Source: Perkinsus marinus ATCC 50983 (taxonomy: Eukaryota > Perkinsozoa > Perkinsida > Perkinsidae). Taken from it: a DNA stretch of 33,039 bases. Location of the stretch: positions 167,547 to 200,585 of the forward strand of contig NW_003204538.1 of assembly GCF_000006405.1 (NCBI RefSeq). Reading direction: 5' to 3'. Below, in pieces: positions 1 through 9,764 of the stretch (positions are counted from its first letter, which is position 1; each line of letters opens with the position of its first letter). A program made the translations under genes and the position numbers. The notes below the pieces were generated by a model. It was not told the origin of the DNA and ran no database searches. It was given only the letters and a program-made list of their open reading frames with translations.

Positions 1-77
1 GAGGCAGGTCTACTAGGATGGTTTACCATGCTTTGGTCGTTGTAGTAGATGTTGTTGGTGTTGTAAGCTGCTCCATT

Positions 78-1382
78 ATGTCCCATAATACACGAAGACG
101 TCGAGATCTAGAGGCTCAACAATTCTCAGATGATTCAGAGGACGAAGCTCGGGGAGATGAGGATAATAAAAGTGCTAATCCAGAGTGGTTAAAGAAGGCT
201 ATAAGGCAGCAGCAAGGAGGAGGGTCTAAGGTGGGCACTGTGAATGCTACATGCATAGTGACTATCTATTGTGGTGGCAGAGAAAGGATGGTAGAGAGGA
301 GAAGGGGGATGCCGAAATGGCCAGAGCTAAGCGTAGGGCTATTAGGATGGGAGAGGATCCTGATGATAGTAAGGATAATATACCCGAAACTGAAGGTAGA
401 TATCATCGATACTCGATCAATATGATGATGATTATCATTTATTGCTGAGGTATTGACAATGAGGACCCCGAGATGGCTGTAGACGATGGAATAGTGTTGG
501 AGCCTTTTAATATGAGGAGGGAAAACGAGGAGGGCCACTTTGATGAGTCGGGGTTCTATGTAAGCTAAGGAGGTTAGGTTATTAATACGTAGGTGGATAT
601 GATGGTGTACAGGTACAGAGTAGATCAGAGCAAGCAGAGAACTTGGATGCATGGCTGGATTCAGTGGACAAGGGTGACCAAGATTCGACCTATCAGAACG
701 AAGAACAACGCAAGAAGGCTGAGAAGCTACATGCTGAGTTCTGGGGTCAGGGGGATGATGTGGATGAGGATACACAAGGTGACTGCGGTCATCATACTGG
801 TGATGTCACTATTGTCCAACTTTGGTAGAGGTTATCCCACCCCTGCGGGATTTAGTGACACAGATGTACACAATAACGATGGATGTCAAGCAGAGCACAC
901 CAAGAGGAGCTCTAAGGGTCCTTAGCCCAACAGTGTCAGCTGAGACTAAGAAGAAGAAGGATGATGCTGAGGTACCGTATCACGATAGTGAAGCCTTTCG
1001 ATGATGATGTTGTCAGGCTAGGGAATCTCATAGTAGGAAGAAACCAAGATGGCAACAGAAGCAGTCGAATACAGAGGATCCATGCCAGGGAATGTCCGTA
1101 GATGAGAAGAAGGCTAAATTTGATGAGTTATCGACTATTCTCGAACAATTGCAAGATCACTATGATCGTATGAGAGTATCTCTCATGGGCATACTAACAT
1201 CATCCTCTTACATTTTAGGTGACTGTCTTGATGCGACCTTACAGGATATCTATAATACAATACTAGCACTAGCCCAGTCGGGTAAGGACATAGTCTTGAT
1301 ACTTAATGGAGCTCATGACTCTTTAGGAGCCCCATCGGCATCTACAGGAGATGGGTCTGCTATCTCTAGTAAAGACGCTTGA
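78..1382 (+). CDS. CD2BP2/Lin1-like U5 snRNP protein, no GYF domain seen
   Basis: Likely homologue of CD2BP2 (yeast Lin1), a pre-mRNA splicing factor bound to the U5 snRNP. Seen: an acidic N-terminus (SDDSEDEARGDED), a Lys/Arg-rich stretch, then the family hallmark EPFNMRRENEEGHFDESGFY followed after an intron by ENLDAWLDSVD, matching human PFNLQEEMEEGHFD...DSWLDNID. Introns inferred at 231-280, 396-449 and 560-612, then two more, near 775-830 and 972-1014, all GT-AG and frame-keeping. A segment at 1176-1218 looks like an intron, but removing it breaks the frame, so it is read as coding. The family's C-terminal GYF domain is not visible before the stop at 1382. An upstream in-frame ATG at 18 is possible, and the 5' end may lie outside the window. 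Family call fairly sure; exact ends less so. Confidence 0.72.
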
Positions 1383-1617
1383 TTTCTGTATATGAGGTAT
1401 TGATCTACTCTGTCGAGTTGCTCACATCATCATACATATCATCGTATAGTGGTAAAGCCTATCGAAGGCTTTGTGGGGGGAGTCGGGGGCCCGTGTTGGC
1501 ATGCCCTATGATCGTCTTATCGCCCTTCTTGGCCTCGGTGGCATGATCTGTTCAACCCTTCAGGTGTGCTCTGTATATGGTTAGGTTTTTTATCCTTACA
1601 TCTGGGGTTCCATAATA

Positions 1618-2124
1618 ATGTCAGCACTAGGAAGAACGTCGCCAACTCCAGCTGATGCCATTGGTGTGAAACCACAAGAGTTGATACAGAAGACAGCTTT
1701 AGCGAATAATATGATGCTCTTGGGGTCCTGGTAATAGTTGTACTATCCCGTCTTTAGTTATGATCATACTACCTCTTAGTCGAACATTCTCGGCGATCCT
1801 TGGAGGCATTCTGGCGGGTATATTCAGAGTAGAAGGTCTACAGTATGGTCTCATCCTTTTCGCTGTAGTACAACTACTTGGATCGTTACTAGTAGGATGA
1901 TGAGCATACATAGAGAAGACCACTTGCATGATGCATTTTAGTTATACATAAGATTAGGAGGGGATGGTAAGAAGTACTTCATCAATGAGAAGGACATGAT
2001 GATAGGACAACTCTCCACTGGTCTTATGGTAGTAGGAAGTGTGCCTAGTTCATACAGAATTATCCTCTCTCAGGGTTTCGTACTTATGTGGACGTTAGTA
2101 TACGATTGTGTCCATATATTCTGA
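1618..2124 (+). CDS. EMC6: EMC6, ER membrane protein complex subunit 6
   Basis: Subunit of the EMC, which inserts tail-anchored and multipass proteins into the ER membrane. Four exons (1618-1730, 1780-1891, 1942-2028, 2074-2124) join in frame into 120 residues; human EMC6 has 110. Seen: ANNMMLLGSCRTFSAILGG aligns with the human NAAVLDYCRTSVSALSG region, then two hydrophobic hairpin helices, then KKYFINEKDMMIGQLSTGLM and the C-terminus GFVLMWTLVYDCVHIF, very close to human YVLFWTFLYGMVHVY. Three membrane segments are expected and can be placed. The stop is followed within about 135 bases by the SEL1L-like gene on the same strand. The start ATG fits the family length; nothing looks broken. Confidence 0.88.
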
Positions 2125-2257
2125 TGAAGTCTGTCGGGGGGGTTGTATTATGACTGCTACTCACAAATAGTAGTTTCTTGGTGCTCTCCTGTTGTGCCGT
2201 GGCTATCATAAGGGTTCGAGAGCTTCCTCGCAATATAAGTTTTTCGATTATCGACTT

Positions 2258-5200
2258 ATGGACCCATCTGGTGAAGGTGAGGTCGGACCACGACAACGCC
2301 GGCCTGATGGTGGAGGTGAGGGCAATGATGACCCAGATGATGATAATGCTCCCCGTCCAGCAGTTGTGGAACACAGACCACAGCCGCCACGCCGAGGTGA
2401 TCATGGAGGGGGCACTATTGGTAACCAACTGTATATCAACCAGGCTCATCAGTTTGGATACCTCACAAAGCACCGGTTGGAATGTCTCTCAACAGCTGTC
2501 TCTCACCTCGGTGTAGATAGTAAGAGTATATTTATAGGTATACCTGAAGGAGCTATGGGAAAGTGTGGGATCCTATTGGCAATTATCGTTGCCCTCTTCG
2601 CTTTGGATGTACTACAGTTTATGATATTCGGTAATACCTTCCATCATCATCATGGTAGTGTTCCTCTCCCTCCATTATGTGCTTTGTAGGAGATAACGAA
2701 TCCCCTACGAGACCTGTAGGGTATTGGTCCGGCTCTAGTAACGGTGATGATGGACGGATGATCGAGGATCATCATCATGGTGTTGAGGTAGTAGTTAAGG
2801 TCCACTATCTATCATCATATGATGGTCACCATCATATAGCGTATACCAACTCTCCCCCTTCTCATCAATTCAGGATGAAACTCCCGATATGTCGTGGGAA
2901 CAATCACGAGAGGGTATAGCCATGAGGCTACGTTTCCAAGCCGCTATGGATGATTTCAAGTAGGACCATCCTATGTTATTGATAATAGATGCTCTAAATC
3001 AGCTCGGGCTACCTCAAGGAAAGCCATGATGAATTCTACGCATTGTACCAATCATCCGGCAATTTAACGGCCCTGGCATATGCAGGTGAGCCCTACCCCA
3101 TATACGTGCATCTATCTGTCATTATCATAGGTCAAACAGCGTTACCATTGAATAGTACCAGAGCTGCGCAGCTACTAGAGGAAGCTGCCAATCAAGGAGA
3201 GCCACATGCCCAGTGAGGAGCTTCTTATTAACCTCCCTGCTTGCTAATGAGGAGGAACTTATATTAGGTTCATACTGGGCCTCTATTATTCGAATAATTG
3301 TGGTGATCCTCATCGTATAACAATTCCTGGGGAGCATGAAAGAGACTATGGCAAGGGTATACTCTATCTGTAAGATGGTTCCTCATGGTGGCTTACTATG
3401 AGATAGTGTGCTCCTTAGATATGCCTCATCCACTGCTGGTCATACTGGTGCATTAATGACTATGGGATATCGTCACTTGTATGGCTATGGAGTCCCTCGT
3501 AATTGTGAAACTGCTGCTATGAACTATATTGAGGTACTAGTATACCATCACTGCTCATTGTCACACATCGATCGAATGCTGCCTCTATAACGAGTGCTGT
3601 AGGCATATGGAGTTATATCTTTATGAGAGGTCTATCTAGTGTGAAGGGTGTTCTCAATGCTCAGATTGCCCAACGAATAGCACACATCTACTCCACAGGG
3701 CTACCACAAGCAGTGGAATTGGTACGATTAAATCTTCAAGGAGTATTGGCTGGAGAGGTAAGAAGTGATAATATCTCCTACAGTGGGAAGATGATAGTCT
3801 CGTCTCAGACGGGTACTAAGAAGGGTCTCAGCCCCAATGAGATATCCCTCTTTAAACAGCTTGCCTATGCTGGTGATATTAATATAGCTAGTGCTGTAGG
3901 GAAGAGGTAATAATAATGATCTATCGCACTATTACCATTCTTATAGTTATATCATGCTTCAGATACTTACTGGGTGTTGAAGGCTTCCAACAGAGCTATT
4001 CTGAGGCTAAGAAGTTCCTCGAACTAGGTGCTTCCCGAGACCATGGTCCATCTCAAGCACTACTTGGATACATGTATGCTGCTGCCCTTGTATATACCAT
4101 ACGCTTCATCATGTGCTTCTATCATGAGGTACTGCCTCGGTCTCGGTGTTGAGGCTGATGTCGCTAAGGCCAGAGCATTGTTCTCGTCTGCGGCTGATCA
4201 AGATGATGCCTTGGGTAAGATAGCCTGTAATAGATGGGTGGAGATCATTGGGCAGCAGCAGGTCTCAATGGGTTGGGATATCTAAACTTCGAGGCCCGTG
4301 ATTTCGATGAAGCATTCTCTAACTTCAACAGGAGTGCTATTAGAGGCTCTGCGGATGGCATGTTCAACTTGGCCAGCCTCTACCTAACAGGTAATAGGAA
4401 GTACCTTGTAATACTCTTATACATTCCTTCGTTACAGGTACAGGCACGGTACAGAGTTTTCCTACCGCTTTTATGTGGTATGCCCAAGCACTGGAACGTG
4501 GTCATACACCGGCAGCCTATGCCCTTGCTATCATGCATCTCAATGGTGTTGGTAGGTTTAGGGAATATCCTATGTAAAGTATGAGTCGGTTCAGGTACAG
4601 TAAGGGATTGCCAAATGGCTGTAAAACTCCTAAAGGAGGTTGCCGAACGGGGTGATTGGGTTACTGATACTCTAGAGGCAGCATATACTCAGAAGACGGT
4701 GGATCCTAGAGCCAGTAATTGGTCCAGGGTCTTCCATCTGTATACATGTGTTTAGGTGCACTCACTTTCCTTCAACTAGCAGAAGCTGGTCATGAGGTAG
4801 CACAATCCAACTTAGCCCATCTACTTGATCGAGACCACATTAAGCTCTTCCTAACCGAGGCCTCCGAGAAATACGATTCCGAGGACCTGGTAGGAACATT
4901 ATCATCATCATCATCATCGTTTAGTGTCTATGAGATGTTATCCCTTCAGGATGAGTATAGTGTATTGTCTTCCTCCTCCTCCAAAACAGATAGCATATCA
5001 TTGATGCGATTATTATCGCGCTTGGAGAAGCCCAACGCATCAGGAAGGGTCTTGGCCCAGCGGTTCTATGAGATGAGTGCTGAACAGGGTAGCCCTTCTA
5101 GCGAGTTACGTCTCGGTGACTTTGCGTAAGTTACTAGAACATATAACCTTGCATCATTGGTTACATCATGGTTGGTAAGGTATTATGGTTGGGGGATAGG

Positions 5201-6034
5201 AGTTCAGCTTGCTGATGTCAACATGAAGGATGATATCGATATGATCGCTGAATGGGGTGATGATGAAAGAGAAGTCACTAAACAATTGCAGACCGCTGAT
5301 ATACGATACTACAAACAGGTAGGTGATGTGCCTTACCGGTGGCCACAGCCTCCTACCCTCAGGCCTCACCTGACTATGATGCGGCATTGGCACACTATAA
5401 ACGTACAGCAGAAACCCAGGTCATCGCGGAGTGGATGCAACCCTTTATAGGCCAGGCTAGGTACACTCCAGGATACACTCTGAGCTCTAAGGTCTGATCT
5501 CAATTAGGTTTGATGTTGGTTTTATGTATCAGTGGGGACTAGGGGGAGTACCAATGGATTTATCCCTAGCTGCCAAGCATTATGAGAAGTGCCTTGAGGT
5601 AGGCTATTGCCGTGATGTTTTGGTGAGAGTAGCGGCCAATGGTATCAAGCTGTGTTGAAGGTACATCCCTCGTCGGGTAGTACCGTTGTATCGATAATGC
5701 GAGTCGTGCTCAAACTCCAAGAATGGTAATCAGGTGTTTTCCATCATCATTGTTGGAACACTCATCTCTTAGGTATATGAGGTTGCCTGCACGAGACGAG
5801 TTGACCATCTCCCTCATTGCTGATAGGCGCCTGAGACTAATAGCAATATGCGCTGTAGCACTCACCTTGTTGGTCCTGATACGGAGCAAATTCGTAAGAA
5901 CCTTGGTGCAGTACAATGGAGTGCAGTGTATAACCATTCAGGCGATGAGAGCAGAAGAAGAGGATCTCCAGCGGCGGCTAGTTGTGGACAACCCTGATGG
6001 AGCAGTAGCAGCAGCAGTTCCACCCGCGGAGTGA
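2258..6034 (+). CDS. SEL1L/HRD3-like ERAD adaptor with Sel1 repeats
   Basis: Homologue of SEL1L/Hrd3, the ER-lumenal partner of the Hrd1 ubiquitin ligase that delivers misfolded proteins for retrotranslocation. At least 14 short exons were followed. Residues 1-100 are Gly/Asp/Pro-rich, then a hydrophobic helix (about 103-124, GILLAIIVALFALDVLQFM) where SEL1L has a cleaved signal. Sel1 repeats follow: EFYALYQSSGNLTALAYAG, TGALMTMGYRHLYGYGVPRN, RGSADGMFNLASLYLTGTG, LQLAEAGHEVAQSNLAHLLD (human [20 protein letters not shown]), RLGDFAYYGWGIG and RFDVGFMYQWGLG. A C-terminal helix LRLIAICAVALTLLVLIRSK at about 5833-5892 matches the SEL1L membrane anchor. A Ser run near 4900 comes from a TCA repeat. 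Two joins, near 3537-3610 and 5610-5660, could not be closed with GT-AG sites in frame. The upstream start is uncertain. Confidence 0.85.
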
Positions 6035-6867
6035 TCTGCATCTTACTTGTGACGGTCTCTTTAGCTGTGGCCCTCACCTTATCACTGTTATTCTATCAGA
6101 ATGGCTCGGGGTGACTTTTAGTTCTCAATTAGGGGGTCTAATGTTACGGTCCTATGGAACTTATTGGTCAGGAGTACCTCATCTATGAGTACCTTACAGA
6201 CATGATATACATAAGACCAACTGATGGGAGGGGGGACGAGGCTCCCTCTTCATGCCTATCATGCGGAGTGGACATCAATCGCCCCTATTGGTAGAGGAAA
6301 CTGCCAAGTCTCTCACGGTGACGTCGTTGTATTCTGCACGCATGCACACCTTGTCGGGTCACGGAAACTCCCTCAATTCAATTCAGGCAAGCACCAATTG
6401 CATAGCTTTGCCTCAATCGTCGCTCTTCAACATTATCACAAATAACTAATCGGAACTCACGGTTCCTTTACTCACTTTCCTTTTTTTCGGTAGCACGCGT
6501 TACTGTATAGAGATCGGCTATGTCAACTGTGTTCATTGCAAGCCATGCTGGGCTGTATGCTCCTCCGTTCAATTTAGGCTGCCTTCGGACATCCCTCCTG
6601 TTGTTCGAGTTTAGTCATACAAGTCATCTCGATAGACAGACCCATCCTACCCTCATAACAATGGGAGCAAGGATAGATAGGCACCGCCATGCATTGCGAT
6701 ATATACTGTGAGAGTAGTAGTGTTCAGTTTGGTTTGATGACTGATACGGCTAGACAAGTTTTCTTACCTTGGTTGATATCAGCGTAGACCCCAGTGGCCT
6801 GCGCATCCCGTTGATCCACATTCCGAGTGTTTTAGGATTGTTCGATCTCTCAGGTTGAATCCATTGG
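6035..6867 (+). other. Intergenic stretch with an uncertain small gene
   Basis: No family is recognised here. Directly after the SEL1L-like stop a frame reads a hydrophobic helix (VTVSLAVALTLSLLFYQN, about 6050-6105). After an intron-like gap, another reads EYLTDMIYIRP and a CLSCGVDINRPYW motif (about 6188-6291) with one CxxC pair. These may be exons of a small membrane protein or unrelated chance frames; no full zinc site and no continuous spliced frame could be built. From about 6450 to 6867 only short frames are seen. A pyrimidine-rich ctctcag at about 6847-6853, just ahead of the transporter ATG, could be a 5' splice-acceptor or trans-splice site, by inference only. Confidence 0.25.
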
Positions 6868-8385
6868 ATGCCCTCCTCGTCATCATCTTCATATTGTTCG
6901 AGACCAGACATCAGATCCATCCTCTATGTCGCAGGATCCCTGGTAGCACCTCTGGCTGTTGGTATGGCCTTCGGGTTCACTGGTCCGGCTATTGATACTA
7001 TGAGGAACTCCATGGAAGCACCTGATGGTCGTCATATCGATATTGGTTCGAATACGAATCTGCATGTATTCTCCAGCTCTACTGAGTCGGCCTTCTTTAG
7101 TGCAGCCGTGACCTTTGGGGCCGTGATAGGTTCTCTCGTTGGGGGTCCAACTACCGAACTTCTGGGACGTAGAATGGCCTTCCTACTAGCGGCTCCTACC
7201 AGTGCATGTGGGTATGTAATCGTTGGAGTTGGTAAAGCTCCATGGCTATTGGTCTTAGGGAGGGCCCTCGAGGGTATCTCTATAGGTATATGCTCATTCA
7301 ATGGTGCTGTGTACATTCAAGAGATGTCGCCAAGTGATCTAAGAGGTGCCTTCGGATCCTGTACTCAACTTATAACAATTGTTGGTATGATCGTCATATA
7401 CGGTCTTGGGATGGCTCTACGAACACAGGCGAATTCCTTAGATCCGCTAGCCACCCCTACAACATTCTCGAATTGGAGGGCTCTATCCTTCATTTGTGTA
7501 ATCCCTTCCGGACTACTCTTCATCATCATGCTCTTTGCGAAAGAGACTCCGCGATGGCTGGCAACAAAGGGGAGATTGAATGAGGCTAAGGCAACTCTCG
7601 AGCTCATTAGAGGTGTTCCCATCACCGACCAACGCATCGCTGAGGAGGTTAAAGCTCTCGAATTGGCGTCGATGAAAACTGGACAACGAACTGCCTCATT
7701 AGTTGAACGGATAAGGGTGTTGTCATCTTGTAAGCGTCAGATGATTATATCCATCGGTCTACCGTTCTTGAATCAGTTCACGGGACTTAGTGCCATAGTC
7801 TTCTACCAAACTACGATTTTCATCAGGTCCGGCCTTCAAAATCCAAACCTCATGTCGTTCACAGTACAATTGTCATCCTTAGCTGGGAACATCCTTGCTT
7901 TCTTCTTTATCGATAGACTTGGCAGACGACCTTTAGGTATTTCAAGTAGTTTTGGTATGGGACTCGGTCAGTTCCTAATAGCGCTGTATTTTTATCTTGA
8001 TAGCATCAATAGAGGGGATGGCCTGGCTTGGCTTTCTCTTGTAGGCTCATATGTCTATCATTTCTCCTTCTCTATGGGGCTAGGGCCACTGATATACCTC
8101 TTAGCAGCAGAATTGTTCCCAGACCATGCTAGGGGTTTGGCATCAAGTTTATCCCTCATGACTACATGGTTATTCGCGGCGGTCTTCCTGTTGTCACTCG
8201 ACCATGCCATAGCGGCAACATCCATGCAAGCTGTCTTTTTCTTCTTCGTCGTAATCTCCTTCATACTGATGATTTTTATATGGTGGTTACTGCCCGAGAC
8301 TAAAGGCAAGACGTTGGATGAGGTCCAGGTGCTGTTTCAGAGTCAGCGGCCTGTGAAAGACCAAGACTTACAAGTACTGAAATGA
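6868..8385 (+). CDS. MFS sugar-type transporter, copy 1 (intronless)
   Basis: Twelve-helix major facilitator, sugar porter family (hexose/H+ symporter or facilitator), predicted in the plasma or vacuolar membrane. One uninterrupted frame of 505 residues, the usual family length (450-550). Motifs seen: GFTGPAIDTM in helix 1; the loop 2-3 signature ELLGRRMAFL; the central-loop ETPRWLATKGRLNEA (family PESPRWL); helix 7 FLNQFTGLSAIVFYQT (family QQ-SG-N-YY, with the second Gln kept as NQ); loop 8-9 DRLGRRPLG; helix 10 GPLIYLLAAELFPDHARGLA (family GPxxW...EhFP..RG, Trp replaced by Tyr); and C-terminal PETKGKTLDEV. The helix-10 change and the extracellular loop DGRHIDIGSNTNLHVF may bear on substrate. 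No intron, unlike most neighbours. Substrate cannot be told from sequence. Confidence 0.9.
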   Translation: MPSSSSSSYCSRPDIRSILYVAGSLVAPLAVGMAFGFTGPAIDTMRNSMEAPDGRHIDIGSNTNLHVFSSSTESAFFSAAVTFGAVIGSLVGGPTTELLGRRMAFLLAAPTSACGYVIVGVGKAPWLLVLGRALEGISIGICSFNGAVYIQEMSPSDLRGAFGSCTQLITIVGMIVIYGLGMALRTQANSLDPLATPTTFSNWRALSFICVIPSGLLFIIMLFAKETPRWLATKGRLNEAKATLELIRGVPITDQRIAEEVKALELASMKTGQRTASLVERIRVLSSCKRQMIISIGLPFLNQFTGLSAIVFYQTTIFIRSGLQNPNLMSFTVQLSSLAGNILAFFFIDRLGRRPLGISSSFGMGLGQFLIALYFYLDSINRGDGLAWLSLVGSYVYHFSFSMGLGPLIYLLAAELFPDHARGLASSLSLMTTWLFAAVFLLSLDHAIAATSMQAVFFFFVVISFILMIFIWWLLPETKGKTLDEVQVLFQSQRPVKDQDLQVLK

Positions 8386-9764
8386 ATGCTTCTGCGGTAT
8401 AGGCTCTGCGATGAACTGTACCATTGACTATCGGTGAAAAGTTTTCCCTCATCTTGGTCTTTGTGGCCGGGCTAGCGATTGGCATCTTCTCAAGTTTTTC
8501 GATTTCAGCACATTCAGTTCAATCGAGTTATCCGCTAAGATAGGGTCGCCAATATCAACAGTGTTGTGTCTGGAGTAGTTCTACTACCTCTAGGGGAGTA
8601 ACATAAGGAGTGTGCCCGAGAGAGGTGGAATTATTATGTAACCTTTCCTTCTCGCCCTCGGAGCTCGCTCCTCATTAACTCCATTTTTCGTCTACGCAGG
8701 TAAGCGATATCACACATGTATGAAATTGTAATCAACGTCCTGAACTGCCACTCTTAGAACTACCCAACTAACACAGGGTTTTCGCTATTCATCAGTCCCC
8801 ACAACGCGACTGTCCACTCAACCAAAGCGATCCTGATTGTTGAAGTTATTCCCTTCATGTTGCTTGTAAGTTGTCGATCCATCTCTACAATGGCAGAACA
8901 ACGGCTCAGGAGGTAGAGTCATACCAAGCGTCGTCACTTCATCATCATCATAGTGAAGTTCCTTGATAGACATGTATGTAGCACCCTAGCTCACTCCGCT
9001 TCCCTGGCAGCTCCTGTTATAGCAGTAGTCAGCCTTGAATTCACCAATCTAGCCATAAATACTATGCTCACTACATCCCGATACCCCCCACTTCTGAATC
9101 CAGTATTTTATGGTATCTTTAATTCTTTCAGTACCGTCTCCACCTCTGATGCCTTGGGCCATTAGTAAATGGGTTGAATCTTCGGACAATTACTCGTCAC
9201 TCTGTTCACGTCATGGTCTCCTACAAGTATCTGTGCGTTGTTGACCGCCAAGAGTCGACGTCACAGTCTCTCCACTAGGTTTCCTCTCCTTCCCCATCGG
9301 TATGAAGGAGATATGAACTGCATCTTAGCATAATCCATGATAACCACTCATCGGCACGTCTATCGGCAGCTATATAGATTGTGTGCCCTGTCTCCAATGC
9401 TTGCGTTCGTAAGCGTTATAATTAAGGTGACACGCGCTGGCAACATTACGGACCATTAACGGTGTATAGCCGTAGATATCAACCTTAGTTGTTCGAGTGA
9501 ACTTTGAGGGTTCTAAGTTGAGGCAACATCTCGGAAGTAGTTGCGTCCGAGAATCACGTAAAATACTTTGCACGGAGTGATGAATCTCTTTTCACAAGTC
9601 ATTTCAAGAGGGGTGTCTCGGCCCTCAGAGAGTGAGCATGGGGCACCACCAATATCGAGGCCGTGAGGATTCGTGTTGGAATATGCCATGGCCTATTCCA
9701 ATAGATTTGGGAGGGCCGAGGACTCCAATTTATCCGAGTTGCGTATAGTTTCTTAGTTTAGTTT
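8386..9764. other. Spacer between the two transporters
   Basis: No intact gene is seen. It contains the transporter relic listed separately (about 8940-9330). The flanks, 8386-8940 and 9331-9764, hold only short frames on both strands without recognisable motifs; they must carry the 3' end of copy 1 and the promoter and 5' leader of copy 2. No strong repeat or inverted repeat stands out. Confidence 0.5.
8940..9330 (+). pseudogene. Decayed MFS transporter N-terminus
   Basis: A short frame (8953-9165) reads SASLAAPVIAVVSLEFTNLA followed by INTM. This lines up with GSLVAPLAVGMAFGFTGPA-IDTM of copy 1 and PAPLLVGLCCGFTAPVIDTM of copy 2, the first helix of both neighbours. The similarity fades after about 40 residues; the frame stops at 9163-9165. 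Further downstream, near 9280-9310, a frame reads FLSFPIGMKE, perhaps a remnant of the helix-4 ISIGIC/FSMGIC segment. The position between two intact paralogues supports a dead third copy of a tandem array. The matching segment is short, so chance hydrophobic similarity is possible. Confidence 0.45.

Noticed and set aside
1176-1218. Intron in the CD2BP2-like gene
   Set aside because: GT-AG ends and a pyrimidine tract are present, but removing its 43 nt brings a stop soon after; the unspliced frame stays open to 1382.
4898-4921. TCA/ATC trinucleotide run as a separate repeat element
   Set aside because: Short, in frame within the SEL1L-like gene and coding a Ser run; similar tiny runs are scattered over the window and show no larger repeat.
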